A DNA stretch of 5,857 nt from Bacteroidota bacterium (GTDB lineage Bacteria; Bacteroidota; Ignavibacteria; Kapaibacteriales; UBA2268): the NCBI GenBank assembly GCA_024280675.1, contig JAJRPT010000089.1:1-5857 (forward strand), given 5' to 3'. Below are positions 5,570 through 5,857 of this stretch, one piece after another; within the stretch, counting starts at the first letter, position 1; the number at the start of each line of letters is the position of its first letter. The notes beneath the pieces are model-generated. The model did not search any database. It saw only the letters and a program-made list of their open reading frames with translations, and had not been told where the DNA came from. A program made the position numbers and the translations under genes.

Positions 5570-5602
5570 AAAAAAACCAACCTAATAAAATTAGATTGGT
5601 TT
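5570..5602 (-). terminator. Intrinsic terminator of the hc1-like gene
   Basis: AAACCAACCTAAT (5574-5586) pairs with ATTAGATTGGTTT (5590-5602) around a 3-base loop, a 13 bp stem with one non-standard pair. In minus-strand RNA that pair (5581/5595) is a G-U wobble, while in plus-strand RNA it is a C-A mismatch. Only the minus direction gives a run of seven U's (complement of 5570-5576). It therefore serves mainly the leftward gene at 5639-5815 and may stop rightward transcription less well. Confidence 0.8.
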
Positions 5603-5638
5603 AATAATTGGTCTGCGACAGAAAAAAATGGCTTCCCC

Positions 5639-5815
5639 TTAGCTCTCTTTTTTCACAGCCTGGACATCATCACGAACGTCTTTGCCAAAAGTCCTGAGAG
5701 TTTGCATGTGCTTTCTCAATCTAATTCCAGCCGTTTTGTTTCCTTTGCCGTAAAACTTTTCAAAATCTTTTTGGAAAGTTTCAACCAACGCCACTAGTTC
5801 TTCGTATTTTTCCAC
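5639..5815 (-). CDS. Histone H1-like protein Hc1 family, small
   Basis: This 58-residue basic protein reads MEKYEELVALVETFQKDFEK, then FYGKGNKTAGIRLRKHMQTL, then RTFGKDVRDDVQAVKKES. It matches the pattern of short Hc1-family proteins of Bacteroidota (an ExLxxLV...DFEKFYxKGNKxAGxRxRKxMQxLK core), which are thought to bind DNA and help organise the nucleoid. The whole chain looks like helical segments rich in Lys and Arg. The start is GTG 5815; an in-frame TGA stands directly before it, so no longer start exists. AAGGAA (complement of 5823-5828) is a good ribosome binding site about 7 bases upstream. It converges on the glycosyltransferase gene and is followed by a strong leftward terminator at 5570-5602. 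No recognised promoter is visible, since only 42 bases remain before the window edge. Confidence 0.85.
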   Translation of the reverse strand: MEKYEELVALVETFQKDFEKFYGKGNKTAGIRLRKHMQTLRTFGKDVRDDVQAVKKES

Positions 5816-5857
5816 TCAGTTATTCCTTATTTGTTGATTAAATAATTCAGTTATCTA

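Noticed and set aside
5513..5797. Plus-strand open frame after the glycosyltransferase
   Set aside because: It crosses the terminator hairpin and is antisense to the Hc1-like gene, which has the family pattern and a ribosome binding site.
1..5857. CRISPR array, tRNA, rRNA, riboswitch or transposase
   Set aside because: I looked for repeat-spacer periodicity, cloverleaf-like segments, known riboswitch cores and transposase motifs and saw none.

Overview
The window looks like a low-GC chromosomal segment from the Bacteroidota/Chlorobiota/Ignavibacteriota side of the bacterial tree. That placement is an inference from two things. There is a short Hc1-type histone H1-like gene at the right edge, a family common in Bacteroidota. 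Most genes also start from A-rich leaders without a clear Shine-Dalgarno sequence. The species cannot be named from the sequence alone.

Left part (1-1300, plus strand): the 3' two thirds of an arsenite S-adenosylmethionine methyltransferase (arsM), then a small hicB-hicA type toxin-antitoxin pair. The hicA reading frame is damaged. After the catalytic GSHH region and an intact DGRTTV stretch, the normal C-terminal half is missing. It is replaced by a ~49 bp copy of the 3' end of the nearby arsM gene, and the frame then runs antisense into the 3' end of rsmH.

Middle (1192-2606, minus strand): rsmH (mraW) preceded by mraZ, the first two genes of the division and cell wall (dcw) cluster. The cluster ends after rsmH, because the next genes face the opposite way. 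Upstream of mraZ are two GTGGG repeats 10 bp apart, the classic MraZ operator pattern, so this pair is probably autoregulated. The divergent spacer 2607-2933 holds this operator and, nearer the other gene, a palindrome resembling a LexA box. No gene is seen in the spacer.

Right part (2934-5562, plus strand): a LexA-like repressor whose self-cleavage site and catalytic lysine are altered, then mltG (septal/endolytic murein transglycosylase), then a family 2 glycosyltransferase whose start lies inside the mltG 3' end. The three may form one transcription unit concerned with the cell envelope. Converging on them from the right is a 58-residue Hc1-like protein (5639-5815, minus), with a well-formed terminator between it and the glycosyltransferase.

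Most interesting points: the LexA homologue predicted to be unable to cleave itself, with a CTAT-N8-ATAG palindrome in front of it; the arsM-hicA sequence transfer; the MraZ operator in front of a truncated dcw cluster; and the small Hc1 gene.
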